Shown one piece after another: positions 5,785-6,848 of a stretch of DNA of 6,848 bases; within the stretch, counting starts at the first letter, position 1; each line of letters opens with the position of its first letter. This DNA comes from Methanospirillum sp. (GTDB lineage Archaea; Halobacteriota; Methanomicrobia; Methanomicrobiales; Methanospirillaceae). The position numbers and the translations under genes are program-made. The stretch is taken from positions 1 through 6,848 of the forward strand of contig JAQVIE010000064.1 of assembly GCA_028695895.1 (NCBI GenBank), written 5' to 3'. The notes beneath the pieces were generated by a model. That model ran no database searches. It saw nothing but the letters and a program-made list of their open reading frames with translations, and was not told where the DNA came from.

Positions 5785-6261
5785 ATGGAGATAGTGAAAA
5801 TCCCCAGCATGGAAAAAGATGAGTACGATGCATTGATCCATAGTCGTTTCATGGCACGAATCGCTTTTTCAGGGGAAAAATATCCTTATATTGCGCCATT
5901 TCTGTACGTGTACGACGGAAACCATCTTTATTTCCTCTCCACTAAGTATGGAAAAAAGATTGAATATTTCAGGAAATCTCCCTATGTCTCGGTAGAGATT
6001 GATAAGTATGCAAAAGATCTCTCCAGTTACATGTTTGTTACCTTACAGGGATATCTTGAGGAAGTCACAGACTCAATTGAGAAGAAACTTACGAGGGAAA
6101 GGTTTGTCCAGCTGATTCAGGAGCAGAACCTGTCAAACAATATCCTGGCTGCTCTTGGACATTCACCAGAGGATGCTCCGGAATCAATATGTAAAGAGGA
6201 ACGTTCACTTGTCTGGCGCCTGAACGGTGTCAGAAATCTCGTAGCACTGAAAAACCTTTAA
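5785..6261 (+). CDS. Pyridoxamine 5'-phosphate oxidase-like flavin-nucleotide-binding protein
   Basis: This 158-residue protein has the split-barrel layout of the PNPOx-like family: a short N-terminal helix (MEKDEYDALIHS), strands with FMARIAF at 22-28 and YPYIAPFLYVYDG at 33-45, HLYFLSTKYGKKIEYFRKSP at 47-66, VSVEID at 68-73, MFVTLQGYLEEV at 83-94, a helical segment at about 95-125, and a final strand pair with LVWRLNGVRNLVALK at 142-156. Such proteins form dimers and bind FMN or FAD (or, in some members, F420 or heme) in the cytoplasm. The reaction cannot be told from sequence, and true pyridoxine biosynthesis is unlikely at this length. The ATG at 5785 keeps the conserved N-terminal helix; ATG 5809 is an alternative that begins at MEKDEYD. 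The gene is single and divergent from the TPR gene. Confidence 0.85.
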   Translation: MEIVKIPSMEKDEYDALIHSRFMARIAFSGEKYPYIAPFLYVYDGNHLYFLSTKYGKKIEYFRKSPYVSVEIDKYAKDLSSYMFVTLQGYLEEVTDSIEKKLTRERFVQLIQEQNLSNNILAALGHSPEDAPESICKEERSLVWRLNGVRNLVALKNL

Positions 6262-6280
6262 CTTTTTAAATAATCTTTGC
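6262..6280 (+). terminator. T-rich candidate terminator after the flavoprotein gene
   Basis: Directly after the TAA the plus strand reads CTTTTTAAATAATCTTT, with a run of five T and a second T-run. T-runs alone can end transcription in archaea. No stable hairpin was seen. Confidence 0.3.
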
Positions 6281-6333
6281 ACCCGGAATTGGTTTTATAA
6301 CGAGCAAAATCAATTATTTGTTGTTTTCCATCA

Positions 6334-6346
6334 ACTATTTATAATG
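6334..6346 (+). promoter_or_regulatory. TATA box for the winged-helix/PAS regulator
   Basis: ACTATTTATAATG is a good archaeal TATA match centred about 28 bases before the ATG at 6369. Transcription would start within a few bases of that ATG, so the messenger is probably leaderless; no Shine-Dalgarno site is present. A further TTTTATAA at 6293-6300 is a less well-placed second match. Confidence 0.45.
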
Positions 6347-6368
6347 ACATCAATAATCTTTTTCATCA

Positions 6369-6809
6369 ATGGATAATACCCACCATTACATCTCCCGTAT
6401 CTTTGACTTTTTACGTGAAAACCAGGATGGAATGACCATATCTGAAATGTCCGTTGGTTTATCCATGTCAAGAAACACTGTCGGAAAATATATTGAGATG
6501 ATGTTCCAGTCAGGAATGGTTGATGTACGGACAGTGGGTAAAGCAAAAATATTTTTTTTATCAAAACGTGTTCCGGTAACAACCCTTCTAAACTACCTGT
6601 CATTAGCTGTAATCCAGACTGATGAACGATTTACAATCCAGAATGCCAATCTTTCTGCAACAGATTTTCTTGGTATCGGTTTCTCCAGTCTGACAGGACG
6701 AAATGTCCTGGATCTTCTTACAATCCAGGGATTCAAACAGGAAATCAAAATGAAAATACTCTCCTCTGATCGTCCGCTAATCTTTGCGTCAGATCTTGAA
6801 CTTATCTAA
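6369..6809 (+). CDS. Winged-helix + PAS domain regulator, cut by an in-frame TAA
   Basis: The first 146 codons encode an N-terminal winged helix-turn-helix (about 5-66; MTISEMSVGLSMSRNTVGKY covers helices 2 and 3, and VDVRTVGKAKIFFLS the wing) joined to a PAS domain (from about 70; LAVIQTDERFTIQNANLSA, then SLTGRNVLDLL). This HTH-PAS arrangement is common among transcriptional regulators or sensors of Methanomicrobiales: the PAS part would sense a small ligand or redox state and the HTH would bind DNA. The frame stops with TAA at 6807-6809 within the PAS domain, just before its last strands, and the same frame continues with matching PAS sequence to the window edge. As it stands the product lacks the end of the PAS domain and anything after it. 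Either the gene is a recent pseudogene, or the stop is a sequence error or is read through. Confidence 0.75.
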   Translation: MDNTHHYISRIFDFLRENQDGMTISEMSVGLSMSRNTVGKYIEMMFQSGMVDVRTVGKAKIFFLSKRVPVTTLLNYLSLAVIQTDERFTIQNANLSATDFLGIGFSSLTGRNVLDLLTIQGFKQEIKMKILSSDRPLIFASDLELI

Positions 6810-6848
6810 GCTGATCAAAAAAGATTTGTCTGGCTTACCGTGGCTGAT
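6810..6848 (+). pseudogene. Continuation of the PAS domain after the in-frame stop; runs off right edge
   Basis: Immediately after the TAA the same frame reads ADQKRFVWLTVAD, the typical final strand of a methanogen PAS domain, which is normally followed by a conserved Ile-Thr pair and another domain. No start codon lies in these 13 codons. The segment is therefore the displaced continuation of the regulator before it and shows that a single base change, not a deletion or frameshift, separates them. How far the gene goes beyond the window is unknown. Confidence 0.65.

Noticed and set aside
5598..5852. N-terminal extension of the TPR protein by up to 85 residues to an ATG at 5852
   Set aside because: It would overlap the beginning of the divergent flavoprotein gene, has no TPR or signal character, and would bury the clear signal peptide beginning at 5597 (or 5633).
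6807..6809. Stop-codon recoding as pyrrolysine
   Set aside because: Pyrrolysine uses TAG; this codon is TAA, so mutation, sequence error or simple readthrough are the remaining options.

Overview
The window looks like chromosomal DNA of a methanogenic archaeon, most likely of the order Methanomicrobiales and Methanospirillum-like. This is inference from gene content: a winged-helix + PAS regulator of a type common in that group, a second decayed PAS gene, a secreted TPR protein with a C-terminal membrane anchor, a CHAD protein, and AT-rich TATA-like elements sitting 20-30 bases before start codons. No rRNA, tRNA, CRISPR array or transposase was seen.

Layout. (1) 1-849, minus strand: an ABC-type ATPase overlaps by ATGA the start of a second P-loop NTPase that runs off the left edge. 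(2) 850-1302: a promoter region followed by the remains of a PAS-domain sensor with an internal stop. (3) 1303-4620, plus strand: a compact run of a 38-codon ORF with a good ribosome binding site, a DedA/VTT-family membrane protein, a CHAD-metallophosphoesterase fusion, and a stand-alone HD protein resembling the C-terminal domain of Ppx/GppA exopolyphosphatases. Stops and starts overlap at two of the three junctions. (4) 4671-5597, minus strand: a six-repeat TPR protein with signal peptide and C-terminal membrane anchor, convergent with region 3. (5) 5785-6261, plus strand: a pyridoxamine-phosphate-oxidase-like flavin-binding protein, divergent from the TPR gene. (6) 6369-6848, plus strand: a winged-helix + PAS regulator whose frame is interrupted by TAA but continues with clear PAS coding sequence to the right edge.

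The most interesting part is region 3. CHAD domains are known to bind polyphosphate, the HD protein resembles a domain normally found inside exopolyphosphatases, and some bacterial DedA proteins recycle polyprenyl-phosphate carriers. Together they suggest an archaeal phosphate/polyphosphate module; the function is inferred, not shown. The second theme is PAS-gene decay: both PAS genes carry an in-frame TAA with recognisable PAS sequence on both sides.
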